A stretch of 64,000 nt of DNA, taken from contig JAGTTO010000001.1 of assembly GCA_018223435.1 (NCBI GenBank), positions 1,736,001-1,800,000 on the forward strand, written 5' to 3'. The stretch is from Lachnospiraceae bacterium Marseille-Q4251. GTDB lineage: Bacteria > Bacillota > Clostridia > Lachnospirales > Lachnospiraceae. Of this stretch, positions 1 to 8,188 are shown piece after piece. The first letter of the stretch is position 1. Every line of letters begins with the position of its first letter. Position numbers and translations under genes: made by a program. The notes under the pieces are model-generated. The model did not search any database. It saw only the letters and a list, made by a program, of their open reading frames with translations, and was not told the origin of the DNA.

Positions 1-770
1 ACATCCCAGCTTGCTGCACGGATATCTGCCTCGGGAAGGGAGAAGTTTGCTTTTCTCGCTGCCTCGATATCCTCCTTGGAATCGGTTGCCGGATAATAGA
101 GGGCGCCGCAGGGAGCCATTCCGATTTCCACCGGGCGGACTGCTGCCTCACGGATGGCCTGTACGCCGCGACCATGAGCCTTCAGAACGTTGTGCCAGAT
201 ACTGAAGTAATCATAAGGGCCAACTTTCAGTCCCGGTGCGTGCTCGCCGGTCACATAGCCCAGGCCGACGGTACACTGGGGCTCGTTGAAGGTGAAGAAA
301 TGGCTGACACGGTCAGAAAAATGAGCGGCCATCAGCTTCGCATACTCATAGAACCATTCCGGAGACTGAGGATTCAGCCAGCCGCCTTTCTGATGAAGGG
401 CGTAGGGAAGATCCCAGTGATAGAGAGTCATATAGGGCTCAATACCGTTCTCGATCAGGCAGTTTACGAGGTTATCGTAATAAGCGAGGCCTTTCTCATT
501 GACTTTCCCGGTTCCTTCCGGCAGGATGCGGGCCCAGTTTACGGAAAAACGATAGGCTTTCAGGCCCAGCTCCTTCATGATGGCCACATCTTCTTTGTAG
601 CGGTGATACTGGTCGCAGGCCACATCGCCTGTGTGGTGCTCATAGACATGACCATCCTCTTTGCAGAATACATCCCAGATATTCAGTCCCTTGCCGTCCT
701 CGTAGGCGGCTCCTTCCACCTGATAGGAAGCGGTAGCCGCTCCCCATACAAAATCCTTTCTGAAGCTCAT
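1..770 (-). CDS. Beta-glucosidase, GH1 family (5' part; runs off window start)
   Basis: The first 256 residues of a glycoside hydrolase family 1 enzyme, which would hydrolyse beta-glucosides or phospho-beta-glucosides in the cytoplasm. The N-terminus (MSFRKDFVWGAATASYQVEG) is the classic GH1 opening, and the general acid/base motif TFNEP is present. The ENG nucleophile motif lies beyond the window edge, so catalytic completeness cannot be judged. The ATG is set by an AAAGGAG site about 9 bases upstream. It is the last visible gene of a minus-strand run behind GH43 and the GH2 beta-mannosidase, suggesting stepwise digestion of imported oligosaccharides. Choosing between a 6-phospho- and a non-phospho-glucosidase is not possible from this fragment. 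Confidence 0.9.
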   Translation of the reverse strand, partial: MSFRKDFVWGAATASYQVEGAAYEDGKGLNIWDVFCKEDGHVYEHHTGDVACDQYHRYKEDVAIMKELGLKAYRFSVNWARILPEGTGKVNEKGLAYYDNLVNCLIENGIEPYMTLYHWDLPYALHQKGGWLNPQSPEWFYEYAKLMAAHFSDRVSHFFTFNEPQCTVGLGYVTGEHAPGLKVGPYDYFSIWHNVLKAHGRGVQAIREAAVRPVEIGMAPCGALYYPATDSKEDIEAARKANFSLPEADIRAASWD

Positions 771-823
771 TTGTGTATGTCTCCTTTCTTATCCTGGACA
801 GCTTTCTGTCCTCTTTTTCCGGA

Positions 824-841
824 GTCAAAAGATCTTTTGAC
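824..841. promoter_or_regulatory. Perfect 18-bp palindrome between GH2 and GH1 genes
   Basis: GTCAAAAGATCTTTTGAC is its own reverse complement and lies in the 85-base gap between the beta-mannosidase stop and the GH1 start. It could be an operator for an internal promoter or a weak processing hairpin. It does not resemble the GAAACGGTTTC-type sites elsewhere in this locus, so a different protein may bind it. Confidence 0.4.
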
Positions 842-854
842 CCCAGCTTCTTTT

Positions 855-3290
855 TTATGCATAAGTATGATATACATCGTAAACGCGGATCTCCGGCTTC
901 ACTCCCGGAACAACGCCTTTCACCGGATGCAGGACCTTCGCATTTCCGTCTGTCATAGCCAGGACGTTGCTGTCCCAGATGATATCCTCGTTGACGCCCT
1001 CGACCATGCAGTAGGGAGCAAAGCTCTTGGCAGAGATCGTCACAGTGCCGTCCTCAGCGCAGGAAACGGTAAGCTCCGGGTCCTTGAGTTCCAGATGTTT
1101 CACGGGAACGAAGGTCTCAAACTCGCAGCGCTCCTCAGTTTTTCCGGTCTCTTTGTCGGTAACTTTGTATTCCATGGTGACAAAGACCTGCTCGCTGCGG
1201 CTCTCGATCAGCTCGGAAAAATCCTTCGTGAGAAGGTCCACAGCGGAAAGCGGAGCCACGGTTCCGGAAACGGTCTCCTCATAGAGCACCTTGAAATCCA
1301 GATCCTTAAGGCTTACTTTTACCTCCACAGCGGCTTCTTTCAGACTCTCGTTGGAGATCCAGAAGCCCATGGTGTTGCCCTCTTTGCGGATGCTTCCGGC
1401 TACGGCCTCGTTGAAGACGCGGGCCATATAGTGAAGCGCCTTGTATCTTCCATAATAATCCATGCTGGACCAGGAAGCCACGGGCCAGTTGTCGTTGAAC
1501 TGCCAGTAAATGCTTCCCATACATCTGCCGCGGTTTCTTCTCCAGTGCTCGGTAGCCACCTTCATCGCATAACCCTGGAGGATCTGGCTTAAGAAGGTGA
1601 GGCCGGAGAGATCTCTCGGGTAACGGAAGGTCTCGGAGAGATAATAGAGAATCTTTCCGTTGGCTGCCGGGTTCTTCTGATGGCTCTCCATGACTTTGGA
1701 GAAGAGGTTCCGGTCTTTTTCCTCGGTGAAGGTCTCAATCGTCTTGATGGAAGGCAGAGACTGGAAACCGAACTCAGAGCAGAAACGGAAATAGTGGTTC
1801 AGATACTCGCTGAAGGGCAGCTGGCCGTGCCATACGTCCCAGTAGTGAGCATCTCCGCGGTTGTCGTCGTTGGGCTTGTCAAAGCTTCCGCCTGAGGACG
1901 GGGAAGAGGGCCAGTAGAAGGTATCCGGCGCGGTCTCTTTCACCACGTTGGCGAGAAGGTACTCGAACTGAATGAGGTAATCTCTCTTGAGAGAAGGCGC
2001 ATGGCCTTTCATGGCTGTCCAGTCGGTCCAGGCGGATTCCAGCTCGTTGTTTCCGCAGATCAGGCCCAGGCTGGCATGGTTCCGGAAACGAAGGATGTTG
2101 TCCCTTGCCTCCTCCACGATATTCTCCTTGAAGGACTCGGTGAGGTCGTAAATGTTGCAGGCATACATGAGATCCTGCCAGAGCAGAATACCGTACTCAT
2201 CGCAGAGATCGTAGAACTCATCGGCGGGATAATAGCCGCCACCCCAGATCCGGAGGCAGTTGAAATTGGCAAATACTGCTGCCTGCACATCTCGCAGAAA
2301 CACCTCTCGGGTCAGTCTGGAATAATAACAGTCGTCGGGGATATAGTCAGCTCCTCTTGCGAAGATCTTCTTTCCGTTGACGGTGATGGCAAATTCCTGG
2401 CCCCACTCGTCATCCTCTCTGGAAACCGTCACCGTACGAAGACCGATGCGGTAAAGCTTCTCCTGGGCCTCCTCGCCCTCGCTCTCCATGAGTACGCGGA
2501 CCGTATAAAGGGGCTGCTCTCCGCTTCCGTGAGGCCACCAGAGTCTCGGCTCCTCGATTTTCACGCTGGAATCCTCTCCCAGATAGAGAAGTTTTCCGTC
2601 AGGATCCATAACCTCATAGGTAAGCTTCACCTTTGCGTCCGCATCCTTTTCCACATCAGTGGTCATCGTCAGCGTTACCTGACCTTCCTCGTGTTTCTGG
2701 CGAATCAGGGTGTCCATCAGGCGGGCTTTCTCGTAGGTCACAAGCTCGATCTCACGGAAAATGCCGGCATCCGGAAGCTGGGGACCCCAGTCCCAGCCAA
2801 ACATGCAGTGGGGTTTTCTGATATACTGGTTGCCCGGCATCGTGCCGGTGTTGCACATATGGATCTCGCGGCCTTTTGCGGGTTTGTAAGACTCGATAAA
2901 GTTCAGCGGGGAAGCAAGGTGGATTTCCAGGAGGTTGTCTCCCTCTTTCGCATATTTTTTGATGTCAAAAGTAAAGCGGCGGTGCATGTTTTCTGTGTGG
3001 CCCAGTTTGTGACCGTTGAGATAAAGGTCAGCCACGGTGTCGATGCCGTTGAAGACCAGAAGCATATGACCGGCTTTAAACTCCTCCGGGCTTACGGTAA
3101 AATGACCCCGGATGTCAAAATCGTTGCGGAAAAATTCCCGCACCTGATACTCGTTCTCTCCATAGTAGGGATCGGGCAGAACGCCTGCCTTCACAAGGGT
3201 GTCCATGGCGGAACCCGGAACGGTCATGGAATACCAGTCCTCGGTTCCGGCTACCCGTATTTCAAAAGACTCTTTCAGCTCTCTTTTCAT
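855..3290 (-). CDS. Beta-mannosidase, GH2 family
   Basis: An 811-residue exo-beta-mannosidase-like enzyme expected to release mannose from the non-reducing end of manno-oligosaccharides or N-glycan cores. It has an N-terminal jelly-roll sugar-binding domain (about 1-180), an immunoglobulin-like sandwich (about 190-300) and a TIM barrel from about 300. The clan-A GH2 catalytic residues are visible: acid/base Glu416 in GNNELE and nucleophile Glu506 in CSEFGFQ. The motif CMFGWDWGPQ is typical of family beta-mannosidases. There is no signal peptide, so it acts inside the cell. Its length is typical. It lies 80 bases downstream of GH43, with its own probable promoter and operator in that gap. Confidence 0.93.
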   Translation of the reverse strand: MKRELKESFEIRVAGTEDWYSMTVPGSAMDTLVKAGVLPDPYYGENEYQVREFFRNDFDIRGHFTVSPEEFKAGHMLLVFNGIDTVADLYLNGHKLGHTENMHRRFTFDIKKYAKEGDNLLEIHLASPLNFIESYKPAKGREIHMCNTGTMPGNQYIRKPHCMFGWDWGPQLPDAGIFREIELVTYEKARLMDTLIRQKHEEGQVTLTMTTDVEKDADAKVKLTYEVMDPDGKLLYLGEDSSVKIEEPRLWWPHGSGEQPLYTVRVLMESEGEEAQEKLYRIGLRTVTVSREDDEWGQEFAITVNGKKIFARGADYIPDDCYYSRLTREVFLRDVQAAVFANFNCLRIWGGGYYPADEFYDLCDEYGILLWQDLMYACNIYDLTESFKENIVEEARDNILRFRNHASLGLICGNNELESAWTDWTAMKGHAPSLKRDYLIQFEYLLANVVKETAPDTFYWPSSPSSGGSFDKPNDDNRGDAHYWDVWHGQLPFSEYLNHYFRFCSEFGFQSLPSIKTIETFTEEKDRNLFSKVMESHQKNPAANGKILYYLSETFRYPRDLSGLTFLSQILQGYAMKVATEHWRRNRGRCMGSIYWQFNDNWPVASWSSMDYYGRYKALHYMARVFNEAVAGSIRKEGNTMGFWISNESLKEAAVEVKVSLKDLDFKVLYEETVSGTVAPLSAVDLLTKDFSELIESRSEQVFVTMEYKVTDKETGKTEERCEFETFVPVKHLELKDPELTVSCAEDGTVTISAKSFAPYCMVEGVNEDIIWDSNVLAMTDGNAKVLHPVKGVVPGVKPEIRVYDVYHTYA

Positions 3291-3320
3291 CTTCTATGTC
3301 CTTTCAAAGTTGCAGTCTGT

Positions 3321-3350
3321 GGGCTGTTTTTCACAGCCCGGGAAACGGTT
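3321..3350 (-). other. Leader hairpin before beta-mannosidase
   Basis: GGGCTGT and ACAGCCC form a 7-bp stem with a 5-base loop in the short 5' leader. No T-run follows, so this is not a clear terminator. It may shape the leader or end GH43 transcripts inefficiently. Confidence 0.35.
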
Positions 3351-3358
3351 TCATTATA
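3342..3358 (-). promoter_or_regulatory. Promoter -10 with adjoining LacI-type operator before beta-mannosidase
   Basis: On the minus strand an extended -10 (TGCTATAAT; hexamer at 3353-3358) is followed directly by the inverted repeat GAAACCGTTTC (3342-3352), placing the repeat at the transcription start. The layout matches those before GH43 and before the LacI gene, which suggests one repressor for all three. Confidence 0.6.
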
Positions 3359-3370
3359 GCAGATACTTGC

Positions 3371-5014
3371 CTACTTTGCATCTCTTTCTTCATATTTAAA
3401 CCAGGCCACATCCGCATAATTTTTCCGGTCTTTCATGTCCTGGACGGCCACGCCGACGAAGGCTCCGGTGAAACCATCCGCGAAATCGTCGGAGAGAATA
3501 TAGGAATGAAGGGTCGGTCCCAGCTTCCGCTTTTCGCTCGTCTCATCCAGCCAGAAGAACTGGACAGCATCCTCCTCCACGGAGACGGAGAGCTCGTAGG
3601 CCGGGAATTCTCCGCCCGCCAGGCCCTTCACCGGCTCGGAAGCCAGAAGCTCCGTCTTTCCGGCGATCACGCTCAGCAGGTTCAGTTCTACTCCTTTGTC
3701 TCCCAGGGTCACATAAGCGTAATACTGGTTTCGCTCGTCGTAGCGGTAACTTAAGCCCGCTCCGTGCTGGAAAGAGGTCGGTGCAAACTCAAAGCGAACG
3801 GCCGCCTCAAAGGAGAGCTCCATCTGGCGTCTCGCAAGGAGGGCCTGTTCATAGCGGGAGAAAATGGAGTCCCGGCCGTAGATCCTTAGATACCCTTCTC
3901 TCTCGTGGATCGTCATCCCGAGATCCCGGTAGAAAACCCGGAGCGTCTGGAAATCTTCCAGAAAGCTCTCATCCTGAAAATGATATTCTTTTTTCAGTGG
4001 CTCTCTCTTCTCTTCCGCATCCGAATCTCCGATGGCCCGGAAGGAGTCTTTTGGAGCACTGCCGCCGTCCTTCAGTTTCAGCCAGCCTTTTTCCCAGACC
4101 ACTTCCTGGATCGCGGTCTCCCGTCCCAGGGGGCAGTAGAGCATTCCCGGAAGATTTCTGCCGCAGAGATGAGCCAGGAACCAGCGATTGTCAGGCCCTT
4201 CCACAAGGCTCGCGTGACCGGCTTTCTTGAGGAAACTGGTTCCTAAGTCTTTTTTCGCCAGCGCTTTTTCTATCTCTTTCGGATCACGGCTGCCCTCCCA
4301 GGAGGTCAGAACCGGATTGTGCGGGCAAATTTCATAGGGGCCGGTAAGTTCCCTGCTCCGGGCCAGCGTCACAGCATGGAACCAACCCGTTCCGCCTTCG
4401 GCGCACATGAGGTAGTAATAGCCGTTGTGGCGGTAGAGGTGTGGCCCCTCCGTGCCGCCGATGGGAGAACCGGTGAAGATCTTTTTCGCCTCGCCCACCA
4501 GCGCTTTTTTCTCAGGATCGTACTCCTGGAGAAGAATGCCCGTGAAGGGATTTTCCCCGGAAAGGATTTTCCGATAGTCCCACTCCATGTTGACCAGCCA
4601 TTTTCTGCCGTCCTCGTCATGAAAGAGGGAAGGGTCGAAACCGCTGGAATTTAAGTAGACCGGATCGGACCAGAGACCGGTGAGCTTCTTCGCGCGAATC
4701 AGGTAGTTGGGCGTATCCATAACGGGAAATTCCCGGGCGTCGCGGACCACTGTATAAATAAGGTAGAAATACTCTCCGTCCCAGCTTAAGCAGGGAGCCC
4801 AGATGCCGTCGGAAGCCTTGAGGCCCCGAAGGTCCATCCTGAAGTAATCGTCCAGGGGAGAGGTGACATAGTCCCAGTGTTTCAGGTCCGTCGAGTGATA
4901 GATCCGGACGCCGGGGGCCCACTCAAAGGTGGATGTCGCCAGATAATAATCGTCGCCCACCCGGAGCAGGCTGGGGTCCGGATGAAAACCGCGTAAAATC
5001 GGATTCTGTACCAT
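3371..5014 (-). CDS. GH43 glycosidase (beta-xylosidase / alpha-L-arabinofuranosidase)
   Basis: A 547-residue family 43 enzyme with an N-terminal five-bladed beta-propeller (about 1-320) and a C-terminal beta-sandwich of the kind attached to XynB-like beta-xylosidases. The three GH43 acidic residues are visible: base Asp13 in HPDPS, pKa-modulating Asp127 in GFDPSLF and acid Glu189 in GGTEGPH. No signal peptide is present, so it probably trims imported xylo- or arabino-oligosaccharides. It is the first enzyme gene after the LacI-type regulator and is followed by GH2 and GH1 genes. Its start is supported by an AAGGAGG site. Whether xylose or arabinose is released cannot be told from sequence alone. 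Confidence 0.9.
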   Translation of the reverse strand: MVQNPILRGFHPDPSLLRVGDDYYLATSTFEWAPGVRIYHSTDLKHWDYVTSPLDDYFRMDLRGLKASDGIWAPCLSWDGEYFYLIYTVVRDAREFPVMDTPNYLIRAKKLTGLWSDPVYLNSSGFDPSLFHDEDGRKWLVNMEWDYRKILSGENPFTGILLQEYDPEKKALVGEAKKIFTGSPIGGTEGPHLYRHNGYYYLMCAEGGTGWFHAVTLARSRELTGPYEICPHNPVLTSWEGSRDPKEIEKALAKKDLGTSFLKKAGHASLVEGPDNRWFLAHLCGRNLPGMLYCPLGRETAIQEVVWEKGWLKLKDGGSAPKDSFRAIGDSDAEEKREPLKKEYHFQDESFLEDFQTLRVFYRDLGMTIHEREGYLRIYGRDSIFSRYEQALLARRQMELSFEAAVRFEFAPTSFQHGAGLSYRYDERNQYYAYVTLGDKGVELNLLSVIAGKTELLASEPVKGLAGGEFPAYELSVSVEEDAVQFFWLDETSEKRKLGPTLHSYILSDDFADGFTGAFVGVAVQDMKDRKNYADVAWFKYEERDAK

Positions 5015-5087
5015 AAGATACCTCCTTATAAAGCAAGGGAGCCATTGCTGGCCCCCTCAGGAAATGTGAGATTCCGTATAAGAAACT

Positions 5088-5107
5088 CCAATCGTTTTGT
5101 AATTATA
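5088..5107 (-). promoter_or_regulatory. Promoter -10 and operator-like site before GH43
   Basis: On the minus strand TATAAT (5102-5107) is followed by ACAAAACGATTGG (5088-5100), which would cover the transcription start. The AAnCG core resembles the operator-like sequences before GH2 and in the LacI leader, though this copy is the least symmetric. No convincing -35 is seen. Confidence 0.45.
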
Positions 5108-5492
5108 CAGGATTTTGTAACCGGAATCCAGGGAAATCTTCTCTCCGATTCCGGGATTTTTCAAGATTGTCTCTGTCGCCCCCGGAAAGGAAGGAAAGCT
5201 TTTCCGGCTTTTTCACATCGATGAGATATCTCTCTTCTTCTTTGGAAAGCGGTACGTCAAAAAGCTCCGCAAACCGTTTTACCTGATGTTCCCTTGCTTT
5301 TCTGTCAAATCCTTCTTCCAGAACAGAAACATCCTCTTTGTGAATGGAACAGCTTTCAAAAAGTCCGGGTATGAATGATTCCTGCGAATTGCTACGCTGC
5401 AACGCAGCTCCCGCAATTCTGCAAATATTCGGAATTCGCTGATTTACTGCGTAAATCGCTGCTTCCTCATATTTGACGGGTTCCAAGTTCAA
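5103..5492 (-). other. Doubtful 129-codon reading frame
   Basis: An open frame with no recognisable domain. Its first 40 or so codons are made of palindromic repeat DNA (5381-5530), and its last codons overlap the -10 box of the GH43 promoter. The middle (KEDVSVLEEGFDRKAREHQV) is charged and could be the remnant of an older gene. There is no good ribosome site. I treat it as non-coding or relic sequence and list it only because it fills a gap of about 630 bases. Confidence 0.2.
5381..5419. repeat. Palindromic repeat, family B (copy 1)
   Basis: GAATTGC and GCAATTC frame an inner GCTGC/GCAGC stem. A near-identical copy lies at 35500-35537. More inverted repeats follow at once (TTTACTGCGTAAA near 5442 and CCTGCAAGCAGG near 5502-5513), making a composite palindromic block up to about 5530. 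Confidence 0.7.
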
Positions 5493-5607
5493 ATGCCTTA
5501 TCCTGCAAGCAGGAACGGCATTTTGACCTTTTCACCCTGGTATCATATATTTATGTAGCGTAATTGCAACATTAAATATCTTTGTGAAAGGTTAAAACTT
5601 TCAAGAA

Positions 5608-5651
5608 ATCGTTTTCCTCATCAGGAAAACTTAATGGCAGTTCTCACTGCC
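5608..5651 (-). terminator. Tandem hairpins ending the LacI-type gene
   Basis: GGCAGT/ACTGCC (5636-5651), which contains the repressor stop codon, is followed by a second hairpin, GTTTTCCT/AGGAAAAC (5611-5630). The T-runs are short, so termination strength is uncertain. Confidence 0.5.
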
Positions 5652-6645
5652 AAAGTTTTCTGGTAGAATTTCTTCTCACCAGCTGATAGGGGAAGTGGAT
5701 GATCTTTTTCTCATCCGCATGCTCTCCGAAAAGTGCTTCGTAGAACATCTCTCCCTGCTGAAACATCCTCACGGTGGAAAGAGGCGGGTCAAAAATATCG
5801 GACACCGAATCATCTACGCCGAACACGGAAATATCCTCGGGCACCCGGATATTCAAAGATTTGAGATACCGGATCACGCCGATGGCGATGATGTCGGAAC
5901 CGGTGATGACGGCGGTCGGAAGATCTCTGCTGTTCTCGTAGATTTTCTTCATTCCCTCCACACCGGCCTCGGTGCTGAAATTTCCCTGATAGATATAGGA
6001 ATCAGGAATCTCAAGTCCCGCTGCCTTCATGGCATCCCGGTACCCCTTCAGCCTCAACTGGCCGTTGGTGTAGTCTTCTGCATTTCCTCCCACATAAGCG
6101 ATCCGTCTGTGGCCGTCACCCACGAGAAATTCTGTGATATCTCTGGCAACTCCATAACTGTCAACGGTCACTGTGGTGAACTCACAATCGTCTCCGGATA
6201 ATCCCTGGTTTCCCAGGACCACCGGACAGGGGAATTCATGAAGCTTCTTCAGGATCTCATCGGTGAGATGAACTCCCTGAAAGATCAGTCCGTCGATGTT
6301 TCTCTCCAGCATCCGGTCCATGAGGACCAGCGCTTTCTTATTATCAAAATCATAATCGCAGGCAATGACAACTTTGTTATGTTTCATGCAGACATCGCTG
6401 ATCTGTTTCAAATGGATCGCGGTGATCGGGTTTCTCAAGTCCGCCTCCAAAACCGCCACCAGATGTGTGTTCTTGGTGACAAGGCTTCTGGCCTCCGCAT
6501 TGGGTATATAGTGATACTTCTCAATGCTTCTCATAACCCGGTGTCTTAACTCATCACTAACAGCTTTCGACCCGTTCATAACCCTGGAGACCGTGGAAAC
6601 GGAAACCTTCGCGTCAGCGGCAATATCTTTAATTGTTATCTCCAA
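5644..6645 (-). CDS. LacI/GalR-family transcriptional repressor
   Basis: A 333-residue regulator with the family helix-turn-helix and hinge (TIKDIAADAKVSVSTVSRVM, then YIPNAEARSL) and a periplasmic-binding-protein-like sugar-sensing domain (about 60-333, with FGVDDSVSDIFDPPLSTV near the C-terminus). I chose a TTG start because AAAGGAG lies 9 bases upstream and a good promoter (6689-6717) overlaps the upstream ATG, which would otherwise add 24 residues. It sits upstream of GH43, GH2 and GH1 on the same strand and probably represses them and itself. The inducer is not predictable, though a mannoside or xyloside breakdown product is likely from context. Confidence 0.9.
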   Translation of the reverse strand: MEITIKDIAADAKVSVSTVSRVMNGSKAVSDELRHRVMRSIEKYHYIPNAEARSLVTKNTHLVAVLEADLRNPITAIHLKQISDVCMKHNKVVIACDYDFDNKKALVLMDRMLERNIDGLIFQGVHLTDEILKKLHEFPCPVVLGNQGLSGDDCEFTTVTVDSYGVARDITEFLVGDGHRRIAYVGGNAEDYTNGQLRLKGYRDAMKAAGLEIPDSYIYQGNFSTEAGVEGMKKIYENSRDLPTAVITGSDIIAIGVIRYLKSLNIRVPEDISVFGVDDSVSDIFDPPLSTVRMFQQGEMFYEALFGEHADEKKIIHFPYQLVRRNSTRKLWQ

Positions 6646-6664
6646 TGGTTCGGGCTCCTTTCTG

Positions 6665-6678
6665 TGGTAACGTTTTCC
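6665..6678 (-). promoter_or_regulatory. Operator-like site in the LacI-type gene leader
   Basis: TGGTAACGTTTTCC (plus-strand reading) is close to catabolite-response and LacI-family operators (AAnCG core). It lies just downstream of the predicted transcription start, where it could act as an autoregulatory roadblock. CcpA binding is an alternative. Confidence 0.5.
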
Positions 6679-6688
6679 TGCATCCAGA

Positions 6689-6717
6689 ATAGTACCACAT
6701 TCTCCACAATATTTCAA
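6689..6717 (-). promoter_or_regulatory. Promoter of the LacI-type repressor gene
   Basis: Minus-strand TTGAAA (6712-6717), a 17-base spacer and TACTAT (6689-6694) fit the housekeeping sigma consensus. Transcription would start near 6682, downstream of the upstream ATG. This argues for the TTG start at 6645. Confidence 0.7.
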
Positions 6718-6853
6718 TACATTTTTTGTGGTTTTCCGTTGTTTTGGAGCTTATTCACAAATCAGTCACAGCTGTTTTGTGTAAAAACACAATAAAAAGA
6801 AGAAGAAACCAGAGACAACGCCCAAAACCTGTCGTTTTCCTGTATCTTTGGAT

Positions 6854-6880
6854 AAAAAAAGAGACCTCCGAAAAGGTCTC
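6854..6880 (-). terminator. Terminator after the ThrE-type exporter genes
   Basis: On the minus strand GAGACC/GGTCTC (6861-6880) is followed by seven T residues. Confidence 0.8.
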
Positions 6881-6912
6881 AAAAAATCTGATTTTTTCAT
6901 TTTTCAGGAAAA

Positions 6913-7380
6913 TCAGGAAAATTTTCCCGTTTTCTGAACTTTATTTTCCCGAAAAGAGAACCAGCGCTGGGGAATTTCAAAGCCCAGAAGGATGCCGCCC
7001 ACGATGGCAACAGCAAACTTGATGGAGGTCAGTCCCTTGGAGGCCGCCAGATCCCAGTCGCTTCCTACCAGGGCCTGGGCGGTCTGGTAGATGCCCATTC
7101 CTGGCACCAGCGGGAAAATTCCCGGGATCAGAAACATCGTCACGGGGCATTTTTTCCGGACGGCAAAAATCCTCGACAGAAAAACTACCGTGAAAGCTCC
7201 GGCAAAGACCGGACCCATGAGGGAATTCACGTTGAGCTCGAGAGCCCGGTAGACAAGCCAGCCGGCCGCTCCCGCCACACCCCCGCAGAGATAATACTGC
7301 TTCGGCACATGGAACATCAGCGCAAAAGCGATGGTTCCGATGCCTGCGGCGATTCCTTCTTCAATCAGACGCAAAATCAT
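6913..7380 (-). CDS. Threonine/serine exporter family protein, ThrE_2 half
   Basis: A 155-residue, four-helix membrane protein of the DUF3815/ThrE_2 family. In many Firmicutes ThrE is split into two genes, and this matches the C-terminal half of the fused corynebacterial exporter. The motif LIPGIFPLVPGMGIYQTA matches the family core. I start at the ATG overlapping the stop of the upstream gene (ATGA, with AGGAGG just before it) rather than 24 bases earlier. The overlap implies translational coupling and an obligate pairing with its neighbour. The substrate is inferred from the family only. Confidence 0.85.
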   Translation of the reverse strand: MILRLIEEGIAAGIGTIAFALMFHVPKQYYLCGGVAGAAGWLVYRALELNVNSLMGPVFAGAFTVVFLSRIFAVRKKCPVTMFLIPGIFPLVPGMGIYQTAQALVGSDWDLAASKGLTSIKFAVAIVGGILLGFEIPQRWFSFRENKVQKTGKFS

Positions 7381-8150
7381 AAGCTGCCTCCTATTCCGCA
7401 CCACATCATCATCAGGCCCACGCCCAGGGCGATGCTGAAAATCACAATCAGCGTGTCCAGTAACCGTACCGCCCCGGCGATATAGTCCTGATCGGCGAAA
7501 TCCCGGATCGAGTTCGTAAAGGCCACTCCCGGAATCAGCGGAAGCAGGGCCCCCACAGACATGAGATCCAGATGGTGCCCGAAGCCCAGCCGGTAAAAAA
7601 GCAGGGTCAGCGCCATGACCAGGGCTCCACCGCTGGCGTTGGTGGCGATCTTGGAAAGCCGCCCCTTCACCACATCCAGCACATACAGATACAGGATAAA
7701 GCCTGCCAGGAAAGCCGCCAGCGAATCCAGCACATCCCCGCCGAAGAGGAAGCAGAAGGCTCCGCTTCCGATACCGGCTGCCAGAATCTGGTGCCAGCCC
7801 GGCTTCTGGGGCAGCTTCTCAATCTCTTTTAATTTCGCTTTGGCTTCCGTGGGTGTGAAAAAGCCCAGCTCAATCTCTCTCGACAGCTCGTTCACCGCAT
7901 CGATCCGGTCCAGTCTGGCCCCGGCCAGCGGAATATGGCGCACCCGCACCTGATGGTTGCTGCCTTCCGTCTCGGAAGTCAGAAAAATACCGTTACTCAG
8001 TACAAAAGTGCTGACGTTTTCCAGCTCATAAGCGCAGGCGATCCGCCGCATGGTCTCATCCACCCGGGAGATCTCCGCCCCGCTTCGGAGCAGGATATCT
8101 CCGGCCATGCCGGCCACCTCAAATATCAGCTCTCGCTCTTTATCTTCCAT
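7377..8150 (-). CDS. Threonine/serine exporter family protein, ThrE_1 half (DUF1212)
   Basis: A 257-residue membrane protein. The N-terminal soluble part (about 1-120, with DILLRSGAEISRVDETMRRI) is the DUF1212 signature, and about five hydrophobic segments follow. SVGALLPLIPGVAFTNSIRD is the conserved pore-region motif. It overlaps the ThrE_2 gene by four bases, and together they should form an amino-acid exporter in the cytoplasmic membrane. It lies 38 bases downstream of the GH13 gene without a clear terminator, so read-through from there is possible. Confidence 0.87.
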   Translation of the reverse strand: MEDKERELIFEVAGMAGDILLRSGAEISRVDETMRRIACAYELENVSTFVLSNGIFLTSETEGSNHQVRVRHIPLAGARLDRIDAVNELSREIELGFFTPTEAKAKLKEIEKLPQKPGWHQILAAGIGSGAFCFLFGGDVLDSLAAFLAGFILYLYVLDVVKGRLSKIATNASGGALVMALTLLFYRLGFGHHLDLMSVGALLPLIPGVAFTNSIRDFADQDYIAGAVRLLDTLIVIFSIALGVGLMMMWCGIGGSL

Positions 8151-8188
8151 GTTTCCCCCAATAGTTATCGAAAACAGCAGCCCCGCGC

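Noticed and set aside
174..1592. 472-codon plus-strand open frame across GH1 and GH2
   Set aside because: It lies antisense to two clear glycosidase genes, has no domain or ribosome site, and reflects codon bias of the real strand.
2001..3359. 452-codon plus-strand open frame over the beta-mannosidase
   Set aside because: Antisense shadow of a gene with intact catalytic motifs.
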